A DNA stretch of 64,000 nucleotides from Jatrophihabitans telluris (GTDB taxonomy: Bacteria; Actinomycetota; Actinomycetes; Mycobacteriales; Jatrophihabitantaceae). A model generated the notes under the pieces. The model did no database searches and was not told where the DNA came from. It was given only the letters and a program-made list of their open reading frames with translations. Positions within the stretch are counted from its first letter, which is position 1. Each line of letters opens with the position of its first letter. Positions 19,241 to 28,267 of the stretch are shown here, one piece after another. The stretch is from positions 372,001 to 436,000 of the forward strand of contig NZ_CP097332.1 in the NCBI RefSeq assembly GCF_023516435.1. The letters run 5' to 3'. The translations under genes were made by a program, and so were the position numbers.

Positions 19241-19675
19241 CTAGCTGCTCTGCTTGCCCGTGGACAGCTCCCGGCGGGCCGCCTCGGCGATCTCGGCGTT
19301 GGTGTACGCATGCCCCGCGATGCCCCAGCCGCCGTCCGGTGCCTCGCTGATCAGCACCCAGGTGCGTTCGGTCAGGCTCGGGTCGCCGGCTGCGTCGGAC
19401 ACGATCTGGGTCATCTCGGCCACGACACCGAGCTTCTTGTCCCGGTCGAGGACACCAGCCGGGGTGAGCACGTCGACCCGGACGTAGTCGGCGGCCCCAT
19501 TGGCATTGGACAGCGCATCGGGCGGCAGCTCACGGACGAACGCCGCGGTGTTGTCGGAGAACAGGGAGATCGGTGGTACCCCCTCCCACCGCATCATGCA
19601 TTCGGCCAGGGCCCGGGTCAGGGCGGCCTTGTCGGCGAACGTCCCGACAGCTGCGGTTACATCGATCATCGGCAT
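19241..19675 (-). CDS. Tautomerase-superfamily protein
   Basis: 144 aa starting MPMIDV, with the Pro2 that is catalytic in 4-oxalocrotonate tautomerase/MIF-fold enzymes once Met is removed. A repeated beta-alpha-beta pattern is apparent (ADKAALTRALAECMMRWEGV in the first half, LDRDKKLGVVAEMTQIVSDA in the second). TWVLISEAPDGGWGIAGHAY is typical of the C-terminal strands. GAGGAG lies upstream of ATG 19675. It is divergent from a TetR regulator with two dyads between them, so is probably its target. The substrate is unknown. Confidence 0.75.
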   Translation of the reverse strand: MPMIDVTAAVGTFADKAALTRALAECMMRWEGVPPISLFSDNTAAFVRELPPDALSNANGAADYVRVDVLTPAGVLDRDKKLGVVAEMTQIVSDAAGDPSLTERTWVLISEAPDGGWGIAGHAYTNAEIAEAARRELSTGKQSS

Positions 19676-19707
19676 GGCGTGACACTCCTCGGACGGTTCC
19701 AGCAATT

Positions 19708-19762
19708 ATGATGTTCGTCATAGCGACCAGGCAGATGCTGGACTATGCCGGTCGTCATAGTC
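19708..19762. promoter_or_regulatory. Two candidate TetR operators
   Basis: GACTATG (19741-19747) and CATAGTC (19756-19762) are perfect inverted arms around CCGGTCGT. A weaker related dyad, TATGATGTTCGTCATA, lies at 19707-19722. Both are between the tautomerase and TetR genes and share TATG/CATA ends. They overlap in-frame ATGs upstream of the tetR gene, which argues that translation starts later, at GTG 19822. Confidence 0.6.
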
Positions 19763-19821
19763 AAGTGTCGGCCGGGTCCACCACACCGGCGGCGGCACTG
19801 CGTCAGTCGGGGGAGCAGCCA

Positions 19822-20445
19822 GTGGCCAGCGACAGCCGGGCCCGGATGGTTCGCAGTGCCGCGTCCTTGATCGCCTCTCGCGGGGTGAACGCGACGTCCT
19901 TCTCCGACGTCCTCGCCGACAGCGGCGCTCCGCGCGGATCGATCTACCACCACTTTCCCGAGGGCAAGGACCAACTCGCGGCCGAGGCGGTCCGGTGGAC
20001 CGGCGAACAGGTGCTCGCCTTCCAGCGCGCTGGTGAATTCGGCGGCGCCGTGGACGTACTCGATCGCTTCGTGGGCATGTGGCGACGCGTCGTGCTGTCC
20101 TCGGACGGACGCTCCGGCTGCGTGGTCGCCGGCGTCGCGGTTGACACGGGCACCGTCGGTGCCGCGGCCATCCGGGGCGGGGAGTACCCAGCGCCGGATG
20201 CGGACGACGGCCTGATCACCGTCGTTCGGCAGACCTTCCGGGCGTGGGTGTCGCTGCTGGCCGCACAGTTTGCCGGGGTGGGCATGCCGCCCGGGCGGGC
20301 GGACGCGCTCGCGGTCACCACGGTCGCCGCGTTGGAAGGAGCGCTCATCCTGTGCCGTGCCGAGGGCGGCGTCGGCCCGCTCGACGCGGTCGCCGCCGAA
20401 CTTGCTCGGTTGTTGCCGGACGCCGCTGTCGGGCCTGATGGGTAG
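19822..20445 (+). CDS. TetR-family regulator (LmrA/YxaF type)
   Basis: 207 aa. Helix-turn-helix in residues 5-50: RMVRSAASLIASRGVNATSF, then DSGAPRGSIYHHFPEGKDQL. The C-terminal ligand domain ends in the TVAALEGALILCRA segment common to the LmrA/YxaF subgroup. GTG 19822 has GGGGGAG about 7 nt upstream and gives the usual length; the frame stays open much further upstream, across the operators. It probably represses itself and the divergent tautomerase gene, and perhaps the PEP-mutase-like gene 9 bp downstream. Confidence 0.88.
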   Translation: MASDSRARMVRSAASLIASRGVNATSFSDVLADSGAPRGSIYHHFPEGKDQLAAEAVRWTGEQVLAFQRAGEFGGAVDVLDRFVGMWRRVVLSSDGRSGCVVAGVAVDTGTVGAAAIRGGEYPAPDADDGLITVVRQTFRAWVSLLAAQFAGVGMPPGRADALAVTTVAALEGALILCRAEGGVGPLDAVAAELARLLPDAAVGPDG

Positions 20446-20454
20446 CCTCCCCGC

Positions 20455-21246
20455 ATGATCAGTTTCCGCGAGCTGCACGTCCCGGGAACCCCGCTCATCC
20501 TGGGCAACGCCTGGGACCTCGGCTCGGCTCGATTGCTGGCCTCGCTCGGCTACCGCGCTGTGGCCACGACCAGCAGTGGTTTCGCGGCCACGCTCGGTCG
20601 CCATGACGGCCAGGTCAGCAAGGACGAGGCCCTCGCCCACGCCGGTCAGCTCGCGCGCGGCGTGCGGGTGCCCGTTTCCGCCGATCTGGAGAACGGCTTC
20701 GCCGACGACCCGGCGGGCGTGGCCGCCACGGTCGCCGAGGCCGCCGCGGTGGGTCTGGCCGGGTGTTCGATCGAGGATTACTCGGCCGCGCTCGGCATCT
20801 ATCCGACCGCGGCCGCGGTGGACCGGGTTGCGGCGGCCGCGGAAGCTGCCCGCGCGTGCGGTAGGGATTTCGTCCTCACCGCCCGGGCCGAAAACCTGAT
20901 CCGCGACAACCCCGACCTGGCCGACACGATCGCCCGGTTACAGGCCTACCAGGACGCAGGCGCGGATGTGCTGTTCGCCCCCGGTCTGCGCACCCTGGCT
21001 GATGTCCGGGTCGTGGTGGCCGCGGTCGACCGTCCGGTCAACGTGCTGCTGGTTCCGGGAGCTCCTACGGTCAGCGAGCTTGCCGATGCCGGCGTGGCCC
21101 GCGTCTCGGTTGGCGGCGGATTCAGCAAGGTCGGATTGGCCGCTGTGGCGAGCGCGGCGAGCGAGCTGCTCGAGCACGGCACGGCAGACTGGCAGCAACT
21201 GGCCGAACGGGCGAACCCGCTGATCGACACGGTTTTCCGCGGGTAG
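20455..21246 (+). CDS. Isocitrate lyase/PEP mutase superfamily enzyme
   Basis: 263-aa TIM barrel. Conserved features are NAWDLGSARLLASLGY, TTSSGFAATLG, VSADLENGF (Mg-binding Asp and Glu), CSIEDY, and LTARAEN. Members cleave or form C-C or P-C bonds next to a carboxylate (methylisocitrate lyase, oxaloacetate hydrolase, PEP mutase); none of the specific loop signatures of those enzymes can be distinguished here. TAGCCT ends 6 nt before the ATG, so a leaderless transcript inside the tetR stop region is possible in addition to read-through. Confidence 0.85.
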   Translation: MISFRELHVPGTPLILGNAWDLGSARLLASLGYRAVATTSSGFAATLGRHDGQVSKDEALAHAGQLARGVRVPVSADLENGFADDPAGVAATVAEAAAVGLAGCSIEDYSAALGIYPTAAAVDRVAAAAEAARACGRDFVLTARAENLIRDNPDLADTIARLQAYQDAGADVLFAPGLRTLADVRVVVAAVDRPVNVLLVPGAPTVSELADAGVARVSVGGGFSKVGLAAVASAASELLEHGTADWQQLAERANPLIDTVFRG

Positions 21247-21560
21247 TTCGCGACCACTGCCGATTCGAGTTCAATCAATCGAAACCTACTCTAAGCGCCA
21301 TTATCGTCCCGTGTCCGGACGAATCGTGGTTGCATGAAACCATGCCCATCCGCCGGACGTACGCCGCGGATTCGCACTTCTCACGCGTTGGCCCGCGACT
21401 CAGACTCACAGGCCTGACCAAGCCCGACCGGGCACTCTTTCCCGCAGCAACATCGTTGGCTCTTCCGCGTCTTCAGGGCTACTTGAGCGCTCGAGCAACT
21501 CTGCGCAACGTGACGGTCAGACGCCCGTTTCCGCTGCCGATAGGAGTGGACGAACGAGGC
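21247..21560. other. 314-bp region without a convincing gene
   Basis: An open frame continues upstream from the membrane protein at 21561 to ATG 21330, but the extra residues lack a hydrophobic or conserved pattern. The stretch 21270-21310 is AT-richer than its surroundings and may hold the promoter. No strong hairpin or repeat is seen. Confidence 0.4.
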
Positions 21561-22268
21561 ATGGCACCGCTGCTGGGAAAGGGACTGCGAATGGCCGCTC
21601 GGCCGGATACGTCGGCTCGTCACGTCGTGGACATGCCTGGACCGGCAGCCATCGCCCGCCGAGCCTTCTCGACGCTGCTCATCGCGTCGGTTCTGCCGAT
21701 GGGCGTCTTCTACCTGACCTACGCGATGTCCGGGCTGCGCGCCGCCGTCGGCGTCACGGTTGCCTGGTACTACGCGGGCCTGCTGCTGCGGGTTCTCCAG
21801 CGCCGTCCGCTGCTCGGGGCCGCCCTGCTCGGCGCCGGCCTTCTCACGATCCGCGCGGTCGTCATGTTCTGGACCGGCAGCGCCTTCCTGTACTTCCTGC
21901 AGCCGGTCGCCGGAACCGTCGCCACGGCCACAGCCATCGCGATCACCGCGATGACCGGGCGCCCGCTGATCGACCGGCTCGCCCATGACTTCTGCCCGTT
22001 CAGCCCGGACCTGTCCGAGCGGCTGCGGGAGAACCGGTTCTTCCACTACGCCTCGGCGTTGTGGACACTGACCTACTTCATCAACGCCGCTGGCACCGTC
22101 TGGCTGCTGTCCCGATCCAGTATCGGCGGGTTCCTGGTCATGAAGTCGGTGCTGTCCCCGCTGTTGTCCGCCACGGCCGTCCTGCTGTCATACCTGACGT
22201 TCCGGCTGCTCATGCGCAAGGAGAACGTGGTCATTCGCTGGGGTCATGTTCAGCCCGTGGCGGTCTGA
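21561..22268 (+). CDS. Integral membrane protein (VC0807/DUF3159-like), function unknown
   Basis: 235 aa from ATG 21561 (weak GAGG upstream). It has about six hydrophobic segments (FSTLLIASVLPMGVFYLTYA, LLGAALLGAGLLT, FLYFLQPVAGTVATATAIAI, LLSATAVLLSYLTF). The pattern TGRPLIDRLAHDFCPF followed by ENRFFHYASALWTLTYFINA resembles the VC0807-type family of unknown function. A longer form from ATG 21330 is possible. There is no operon partner; the next gene is convergent, 6 bp away. Confidence 0.65.
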   Translation: MAPLLGKGLRMAARPDTSARHVVDMPGPAAIARRAFSTLLIASVLPMGVFYLTYAMSGLRAAVGVTVAWYYAGLLLRVLQRRPLLGAALLGAGLLTIRAVVMFWTGSAFLYFLQPVAGTVATATAIAITAMTGRPLIDRLAHDFCPFSPDLSERLRENRFFHYASALWTLTYFINAAGTVWLLSRSSIGGFLVMKSVLSPLLSATAVLLSYLTFRLLMRKENVVIRWGHVQPVAV

Positions 22269-22274
22269 GCACGC

Positions 22275-22712
22275 TCAGTCGGTCGGCTCCAGCACGAACA
22301 CCGGGATCTCACGCTCGGTGCGCTTCTGATAGTCGGCGTACGGCGGGTAGGCCGCGACCGCCCGTTCCCACCACGCTGACTTCTCCTCGCCCGTCACCTC
22401 GCGAGCCCGGTAGTCCCGCTTCGCCGGACCGTCCTGCAATTCGACGTCCGGTGTCTGCAGCAGGTTGAAGTACCAGACGGGATGCTTGGGGGCGCCCCCG
22501 AGCGAGGCGACGACGGCGTAGTCGCCCTCGTGCTCGACGCGCATCAGTGGAGTCTTGCGGAGCTTGCCGGACTTGGCGCCCTTGGTGGTCAGGACGATCA
22601 CCGGCATTCCGTTCAGGGTGGTGCCGTCCGTCCCGCCGGAGGACTCGTAGAGCTCCACCTGCTCGCGGGCGCGGTTGTCGGGACTGGGCTGGTATTCACC
22701 GGTCAATGGCAT
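22275..22712 (-). CDS. Deazaflavin (F420)-dependent nitroreductase family protein
   Basis: 145 aa. It shows the Ddn-family split beta-barrel pattern: [20 protein letters not shown] (cofactor phosphate loop), [40 protein letters not shown], then [20 protein letters not shown]. Members use F420 to reduce quinones or nitro compounds. ATG 22712 begins the conserved region, although the frame extends upstream. This implies that the host makes F420, which many actinobacteria do. Confidence 0.88.
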   Translation of the reverse strand: MPLTGEYQPSPDNRAREQVELYESSGGTDGTTLNGMPVIVLTTKGAKSGKLRKTPLMRVEHEGDYAVVASLGGAPKHPVWYFNLLQTPDVELQDGPAKRDYRAREVTGEEKSAWWERAVAAYPPYADYQKRTEREIPVFVLEPTD

Positions 22713-22903
22713 GGTTGCATCCAACCACCCGAGGGCGGTCTGCCGCTGGCCAACGTGATGCTCGCCCGCAGATCGCAGTCCCTGATCGAACCCGAACACT
22801 CCCTGCACGATGCGTCCACAGCTCATCCCTAGAACTGAGTCAGCCGCCGAACGGTGGCGCTCCCGGGTGATCGGCCCGCGGAGCCGAGGGAGGGACGTAG
22901 GAC

Positions 22904-23461
22904 ATGAACAGACGTATTGCTGCCGGCACGATCGGAGTGGCCCTGGGTGGGGCGCTGGTGCTCGGCGCCGCGCCGGCTGGCGCGGCGACGGTGGGCTCGG
23001 CAGCCCCAGCTCCGAGCGCCAAGGCCGCGGCATGTGACAAGGCTGCCTGGCAGGGGGTGGTCCAGGGACGGCCGACTCAGTTCAAGGCGGGCGCACGCGG
23101 GGGCGATTACATCTGGCACGACAGCTCCGGATTCCACCTGCGGGTCACCCACGCCGGTGACCGCAAGGCCGTCTACAGCGGGGCAATCACCGCCAACGCC
23201 CCGATGCGCCTGGAGCGGATCAAGCTCGAGGGCAAGGACAGTGTCGCCCTTTCGGCCGACCACAAGCTGATCAGGTTCTCCTTCGCTGACTACGGCCACA
23301 TCGACGGCATCAACTTCCACACCGACTGTGCCTCGGCCGTCACCTTCAGCAAGCTTGCGGTGGGCAAGAGCAAGCTACCCGCCAGCCGCGTGTATCTGGG
23401 CGCCAAGCGGGTGCACCCGCACGCGACGCCGTTCACCGTCCATCGCCGCACGGCCAGCTGA
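22904..23461 (+). CDS. Secreted protein of unknown function
   Basis: 185 aa. Clear signal peptide: MNRR, hydrophobic [17 protein letters not shown], cleavage near PAGAAT. The mature part (about 155 aa) has two Cys (AAACDKAAW and HTDCASAV) that could form a disulfide, and a beta-rich middle ([20 protein letters not shown]). No family is recognised. A GGAGGGACG-like site precedes the ATG. The stop lies in the first copy of a duplicated palindrome. Confidence 0.75.
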   Translation: MNRRIAAGTIGVALGGALVLGAAPAGAATVGSAAPAPSAKAAACDKAAWQGVVQGRPTQFKAGARGGDYIWHDSSGFHLRVTHAGDRKAVYSGAITANAPMRLERIKLEGKDSVALSADHKLIRFSFADYGHIDGINFHTDCASAVTFSKLAVGKSKLPASRVYLGAKRVHPHATPFTVHRRTAS

Positions 23462-23502
23462 TCCGATCAGCTCGCCGCATGGCCAGCTGATCCGATCAGC
23501 TG
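23453..23502. repeat. Duplicated palindrome at two convergent stop codons
   Basis: GGCCAGCTGATCCGATCAGCT occurs twice (centres about 23463 and 23494), each copy containing the dyad AGCTGATC-C-GATCAGCT. The TGA of the secreted protein lies in the first copy and the TGA of the minus-strand MscS gene in the second. A duplication created or carried the ends of both genes; it may act as a bidirectional terminator. Confidence 0.75.
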
Positions 23503-24236
23503 ACTCCCGTTTGCGGATCGATCGTCAGCGGGGCATCGGGGGAGGGGTCCGGCTCGTGACTGCGGTCGGGGGCCGGACCCACCGCGGCGGCCAACAGCCC
23601 TCCGTTGGGAAGGTTGATCGGTCCGTCGTCCGTCTCGATGGTGCTGTACAGCAGGCCGGCGTCCGTGATGACCCCCTCGAAGGGGCCGCCCAGGGCTCCG
23701 GACCGCACGATCACGCGCTGCCCCGGAACGTAGGGCCGGGCGAACATCAGGACCAGGCCGGCGAAGAAGTTGCCCAGCGATTGCTGCGCGGCGATCCCCA
23801 CGACGACGCCGGTGACGGCGCCACCGACCAGCAGGCTGCCGAGATTGACGTTGAGCAGTTGCAGGATGCCCAGCAGGATCACTCCGTAGCCGAGCACCGA
23901 GACAAGCAGACGCAGAGCCGACGCGGTCGCCGGACCGCCTCGGACCTCGCTCACCCGGAAGGTCTCCCGCCCGGCCGATCGCACCGCGGATGCTCCCAGG
24001 ACGGCGAAACCGACGGTCAGCCCGATGACCAGGAACTTCCAGTGGTCGTTGCGCCGGATGCCGCCGAGATTGTCACCGACCCCGAGGCAGATGACCGCCA
24101 GCACTCCGAGGCCGACCGCGCGCTTGAAGTCGGGCTTGATGCGGGCTTCCAACGACAGCAGGGCCTCCGTACCGAGCGGGCGCCCGGTTTCGGCCGAACG
24201 CGGGATCCAGAGGTTTCCTCTTTTCATGACCGGCAT
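23496..24236 (-). CDS. Small mechanosensitive channel (MscS family)
   Basis: 246 aa from ATG 24236 (an alternative ATG at 24227). Two to three N-terminal hydrophobic segments lead to the pore helix: LLVGGAVTGVVVGIAAQQSL, GNFFAGLVLMFARPY. The beta domain is short (GQRVIVRSGALGGPFEGVIT, ETDDGPINLPNGGLLAAAVG) and the protein ends soon after, without the full C-terminal vestibule of MscS. It should release solutes on hypo-osmotic shock. The final residues come from the duplicated palindrome. Confidence 0.85.
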   Translation of the reverse strand: MPVMKRGNLWIPRSAETGRPLGTEALLSLEARIKPDFKRAVGLGVLAVICLGVGDNLGGIRRNDHWKFLVIGLTVGFAVLGASAVRSAGRETFRVSEVRGGPATASALRLLVSVLGYGVILLGILQLLNVNLGSLLVGGAVTGVVVGIAAQQSLGNFFAGLVLMFARPYVPGQRVIVRSGALGGPFEGVITDAGLLYSTIETDDGPINLPNGGLLAAAVGPAPDRSHEPDPSPDAPLTIDPQTGVS

Positions 24237-24666
24237 GGTTTCAGTTCTACAGGCGCGCCCGCGAGCCGGACGCAGCGGCTGGGGGCAACGGGGCACCCGA
24301 CCTGAGTCGGCTGCCCGCACGATGCGGCCTGCTCGGCCAACCGGTTCAGCTGTCAGGGGCGCGGTTCATCGAGACGGCCTGTCGGAGCTGCTCAGCGGCG
24401 AGCGGCCGCTTTCCACCGTTACGGGTGGATCGTCATTGGTCAACTCGACCCGCCAACGTGCCGGGTCGGCGAGTCGACCACGCCACATCCCTCCGCCGTC
24501 CTATAACTTGAGGTGAGCGAAAGACCCTGCATGTGAGATGCCCACAAAGCGCGCGGCTTGTCGCGGTGCCGTGTCGGACGCCTGACACCCAAGGTGCAGG
24601 GTCGCGCTGCGTAGTCGCAGTTACACTCATTACAAGGTTGATCACGATGCGCGCAAAGGGGTAGCC
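24237..24666. other. 430-bp gene-free region upstream of the MarR regulator
   Basis: No open frame here has coding character. The right part (24590-24650) includes an AT-richer tract, TTACACTCATTACAAGG, which may hold the marR promoter or operator. CTGCG-TAGT-CGCAG (24607-24620) is a short hairpin. AAAGGGG before 24667 is the ribosome site of the next gene. Confidence 0.4.
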
Positions 24667-25149
24667 GTGTCAGATACCAACGGAGGGGTTCGGCCGATCG
24701 TGCTGGCCCTGCGCCAGCTCTCGCTCGGCGGGGAGAATCATCGTCGACGCATGGCCAAGGCCTTGCACATCGGCACCACCGAGCTAGCCGTCATGAATCA
24801 CCTGCAGGCCTCCGAGCGGCTCACGCCGCGGGAGGTCGGACAACGTCTGGGCATCACCACCGGCAGCACGACCGCCGTACTGGACCGGATCGAGCGCGCC
24901 GGCTACGTCGTGCGAACGCCTAACCCTGAGGACCGCCGCAGCCTGTATCTCTCCCTCACCCCGCTGGGGCAACGGGCCATGACGTGGGTCCTGGAGCAGC
25001 ACGACGCACAGGTGGCCGAGGCCGTGGCCGGTCACGCCAAGGCGGATCTGGCCGAGTTCGCCGAGCTCATCAACGACGTCGGGATCGCCCTGAGCGCACC
25101 GTTGCGTGACACCGGCAAGAACAAGCCGCCGAAGCCCGCCAAGACCTGA
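24667..25149 (+). CDS. MarR-family regulator
   Basis: 160 aa. The winged helix spans about residues 35-105: TELAVMNHLQASERLTPREV, GQRLGITTGSTTAVLDRIER, and the wing NPEDRRSLYLSLTPLG. GTG 24667 has AAAGGGG about 7 nt upstream. It is convergent with pstB and ends 10 bp from its stop. No adjacent target gene on the same strand; the 430-bp upstream region may hold its operator. Confidence 0.9.
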   Translation: MSDTNGGVRPIVLALRQLSLGGENHRRRMAKALHIGTTELAVMNHLQASERLTPREVGQRLGITTGSTTAVLDRIERAGYVVRTPNPEDRRSLYLSLTPLGQRAMTWVLEQHDAQVAEAVAGHAKADLAEFAELINDVGIALSAPLRDTGKNKPPKPAKT

Positions 25150-25159
25150 CCGCGAACGG

Positions 25160-25939
25160 TCAGCCGAAGCGGCCGGAGATGTAGTCCTCGGTGCGCTGAT
25201 CGGTCGGGTTGGAGAAGATCTTCGTCGTCTCGTCGATCTCCACGAGCTGACCCGGCTTGCCCACGCCGGCAAGGTTGAAGAAGGCCGTGCGCTCCGAGAC
25301 CCGGGCCGCCTGCTGCATGTTGTGCGTGACGATGACGATCGTGTACTTCTCCTTCAGGCTCTGGATCAGGTCCTCGATCGCCAGTGTCGAAATCGGGTCC
25401 AATGCCGAGCACGGCTCGTCCATCAGCAAGACCTGGGGCTCCACGGCGATCGCGCGGGCGATACAGAGGCGCTGCTGCTGGCCACCGGACAGGCCCGAGC
25501 CGGGCTTGTTCAGGCGGTCCTTGACCTCTTCCCACAGGTTCGCCCCGCGCAGGGACTTCTCCACGGTCGCGTCCAGATCACTCTTGCTGATCCGGCCGGA
25601 CTGCAGCTTGAGCCCGGCGACGACGTTGTCGTAGATCGACATGGTCGGGAACGGGTTGGGGCGCTGGAAGACCATACCGATGGTGCGGCGGACATCCACC
25701 GGGTCGATGTCCGATCCGTAGATGTTCTCGCCATCGAGCAGGACATCACCCTCGACCCGGGCTCCGGCGATGACCTCGTGCATCCGGTTGATCGTGCGCA
25801 GCACGGTCGACTTGCCGCAGCCGGACGGCCCGATGAACGCGGTCACCGAGCGTGGCGCGATGGTGAAGTTCACCTCGGACACCGCCAGGAACTTGCTGTA
25901 GTAGATGTTGAGGTTCTTGGCGTCGATGCGCTTGGCCAT
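25160..25939 (-). CDS. pstB: Phosphate ABC transporter, ATP-binding protein
   Basis: 259 aa. Walker [11 protein letters not shown]-loop [11 protein letters not shown], signature [14 protein letters not shown], Walker [13 protein letters not shown], switch His in [12 protein letters not shown]. It energises high-affinity phosphate uptake at the inner face of the membrane. It is the last gene of pstSCAB, 63 bp behind pstA. No phoU follows; a convergent marR gene does. Confidence 0.97.
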   Translation of the reverse strand: MAKRIDAKNLNIYYSKFLAVSEVNFTIAPRSVTAFIGPSGCGKSTVLRTINRMHEVIAGARVEGDVLLDGENIYGSDIDPVDVRRTIGMVFQRPNPFPTMSIYDNVVAGLKLQSGRISKSDLDATVEKSLRGANLWEEVKDRLNKPGSGLSGGQQQRLCIARAIAVEPQVLLMDEPCSALDPISTLAIEDLIQSLKEKYTIVIVTHNMQQAARVSERTAFFNLAGVGKPGQLVEIDETTKIFSNPTDQRTEDYISGRFG

Positions 25940-26002
25940 GATGGCGATTTCCCTTTGGCTATCGAGTAAATCAGGTGGTCGAGATGGATCGAGGACGGTC
26001 GG

Positions 26003-26938
26003 TCAGTTCGAGACCTTGGACCGGCGGGCGATGAGGCGGGCCAGCAGGTTGAGCGCCATCACCAGGACGATCAGGGTGAGCGCTGCGCCCCACATCCGGT
26101 CGGCCGCGTAGTGGACGGTGACCTTGTGCCCGTTCTGCAGGATCGTCGTGTTGCCGATGTTGGAGAACTGGTCCTTGATCATGCCCGGCAGCGATCCCTG
26201 CGTCCCCTGGAAGAGGTCGCTGTTCCGGTTGGGCGAGTAGCCCACCAGGATCAGCAGCGGGGCGGTTTCGCCGGCCACCCGGGCGATACCGAGCACGACG
26301 CCGGTGATGATGCCGCTCATCGCGGTGGGCAGCACGATCTTGACGATCGTCTTCCACTTCGGAACACCGAGGGCGTAGGAGGCTTCCCGCAGCTCGTTGG
26401 GGACGAGCTTGAGCATTTCCTCGGTCGTCCGCACGATGACCGGGATCATCAGCATGACCAGCGCGAGGGAGACCAACCAACCCGCCCGCTGCAGCCCGAA
26501 GGTCGTGATGAACGCCGCGTAGATGAACAGCGCCGCCACGATCGAGGGAATGCCGGTCAGGATATCGACCATGAAGGTGGTGGCCCGGGCGATGGGACCG
26601 CGCCCGTACTCGACGAGGTAGATCGCGACCAGGATGGCGATCGGGACCGAGATCGCCGTGCACAGCAACACCTGTTCGAGCGTGCCGATGATGGCGTGCA
26701 ACGCGCCGCCGCCCGGATCGCGGTAGGTCAGCCCACGCTGGGAATGGGTGAACCAGCCATTGCGCGTGATGGCGTGCAGACCCTTGCTCAGCACCGTCCA
26801 CAGCAACCAGATCAGCGGGATCAACGCCACGCCGAAGCAGGCGTATACCAGCGTCGTGGCGGTCCGGTCCTTGACCTTCCGGCTGCCCTGGCCCCCGCTG
26901 GCGGCCAGCGAGGTGGAGACGGGCGCGACCGCGGTCAT
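26003..26938 (-). CDS. pstA: Phosphate ABC transporter, permease
   Basis: 311 aa with six TM segments and the binding-protein-dependent permease loop EASYALGVPKWKTIVKIVLP (EAA motif). The ATG at 26938 overlaps the pstC TGA by 4 bp (ATGA), so translation is coupled. Forms the membrane channel together with PstC. Confidence 0.96.
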   Translation of the reverse strand: MTAVAPVSTSLAASGGQGSRKVKDRTATTLVYACFGVALIPLIWLLWTVLSKGLHAITRNGWFTHSQRGLTYRDPGGGALHAIIGTLEQVLLCTAISVPIAILVAIYLVEYGRGPIARATTFMVDILTGIPSIVAALFIYAAFITTFGLQRAGWLVSLALVMLMIPVIVRTTEEMLKLVPNELREASYALGVPKWKTIVKIVLPTAMSGIITGVVLGIARVAGETAPLLILVGYSPNRNSDLFQGTQGSLPGMIKDQFSNIGNTTILQNGHKVTVHYAADRMWGAALTLIVLVMALNLLARLIARRSKVSN

Positions 26939-28140
26939 GAGAATTCCCTCCGACGGTTCACCACGGCGCGAGCCGCGGCGTTCACGGCGAAGGTCAGGAC
27001 GAACAGGACCAGGCCGGCCGCGATGAATGCGCCGGTCTGCCGGCCGCCGTTGAACTCCGAGGCGTTGTTGGCGATCTTGGAGGCGAACGTCTCGCCACCG
27101 TTGAACAGAGACCACGAGAAGTCCCCGCTGTTGGACACCTTCGACAGGATCAGCGAGATGGCGATGGTTTCCCCGAGGGCCCGTCCCAGGCCGAGCATCG
27201 CGCCACTGACCAGACCGGGTCGGCCGTAGGGCAGCACGGCCAGCCGGATCATCTCCCAGCGGGTGGCACCGAGGGCCCACGCGGCCTCGACGTTCTGCCG
27301 GGGCGTGCGCTCGAAGACGTCACGGGCCACGGCGGTCACGATGGGCAGGATCATGATCGCCAGCACCACGCCGCCGGAGAAGATGCTGCCGCCCTTGACG
27401 TTGTAGTCCTTGAACAACGCGAAGCCGCCGAGCTTGCTGGTGAAGAAGTCGGCCACCGGCTGGATCCTGGGCGCCAGCACCTCGATACCCCACACGCCGT
27501 AGATGATCGACGGGATCGCGGCCAGCAGATCGATCACGTAGGCAACGGGTCGAGCCAGGCGGGCGGGGGCGTAGTTCGTGATGAACAGTGCGATGCCGAT
27601 GGCCACCGGCACGGCGATCGCCATCGCTAGCACGGAGATGGCCACCGTGACGTACAGCAGCGGAAGCACTCCGAAGTGCAACGTCGCGCCGTCGACGTCC
27701 CACTGGCGGGAGGTGAGGAAGTTCGACTTGTCGTGGGCGATCGCCGGAATCGCCTTGACCAACAGGAACACCGCGACGAGAGCGATGAGCAGGACGACGA
27801 ACAGGCCGGCGCCCTCGGTCAGGCCACGGAACACGCGGTCGCCCATCCGAACGGTGCCTTTGGAGGCCCCGAGCGCGGTGGAGCCGGCGCCGAACACGGG
27901 CTGGTCGTCGTTGAGAGCGATGGCGGCGGGCTCGCTCGAGCCGATCACCGGCTCACTGGCGCCGACCGTCGAGGCACGGGCACCACTCACGTCGATGGTC
28001 ACCGGGGCATCGCCGGCAGCCGACTGCCGGCCGGCGCGCTGCTCGATCTCGGTCAACGGATCGGAGAACTGCGGTGGCTCGCTCGATTCGGCGTCACCGT
28101 GCCGCGGAGTGCGTTCGGTCATGCTCTCTCGTTCTGGCAT
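26935..28140 (-). CDS. pstC: Phosphate ABC transporter, permease
   Basis: 401 aa if started at 28140; an internal ATG at 28122 is equally possible. The first 100 residues are acidic and low-complexity and are unlike compact PstC proteins. The conserved membrane part begins near GAGLFVVLLIALVAVFLLVK and contains the EAA loop (EAAWALGATRWEMIRLAVLP) and GALGETIAISLIL. The permease domain itself is intact. Coupled to pstA by a 4-bp overlap. Confidence 0.94.
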   Translation of the reverse strand: MPERESMTERTPRHGDAESSEPPQFSDPLTEIEQRAGRQSAAGDAPVTIDVSGARASTVGASEPVIGSSEPAAIALNDDQPVFGAGSTALGASKGTVRMGDRVFRGLTEGAGLFVVLLIALVAVFLLVKAIPAIAHDKSNFLTSRQWDVDGATLHFGVLPLLYVTVAISVLAMAIAVPVAIGIALFITNYAPARLARPVAYVIDLLAAIPSIIYGVWGIEVLAPRIQPVADFFTSKLGGFALFKDYNVKGGSIFSGGVVLAIMILPIVTAVARDVFERTPRQNVEAAWALGATRWEMIRLAVLPYGRPGLVSGAMLGLGRALGETIAISLILSKVSNSGDFSWSLFNGGETFASKIANNASEFNGGRQTGAFIAAGLVLFVLTFAVNAAARAVVNRRREFS

Positions 28141-28168
28141 CGTCGTCTGGGATCCCTCTCACGATCGG

Positions 28169-28213
28169 ACCCCGCCGGAGCGGCCACCGGCATTGGTGGC
28201 CGTCCGACGGGGT
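28169..28213 (-). terminator. Long hairpin between pstS and pstC
   Basis: ACCCCGCCGGAG-CGGCCACC, loop GGCATT, GGTGGCCG-TCCGACGGGGT: about 19 paired bases with one mismatch and one bulged base. It lies 55 bp behind the pstS stop. A partial terminator or 3' stabiliser here would allow much more of the binding protein than of the channel, as is common in pst operons. Confidence 0.65.
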
Positions 28214-28267
28214 TGATCGGCTACTCCGAATCTAGGTTTTCGGAAGCGGCTGCGTCTAGCGAATCGA

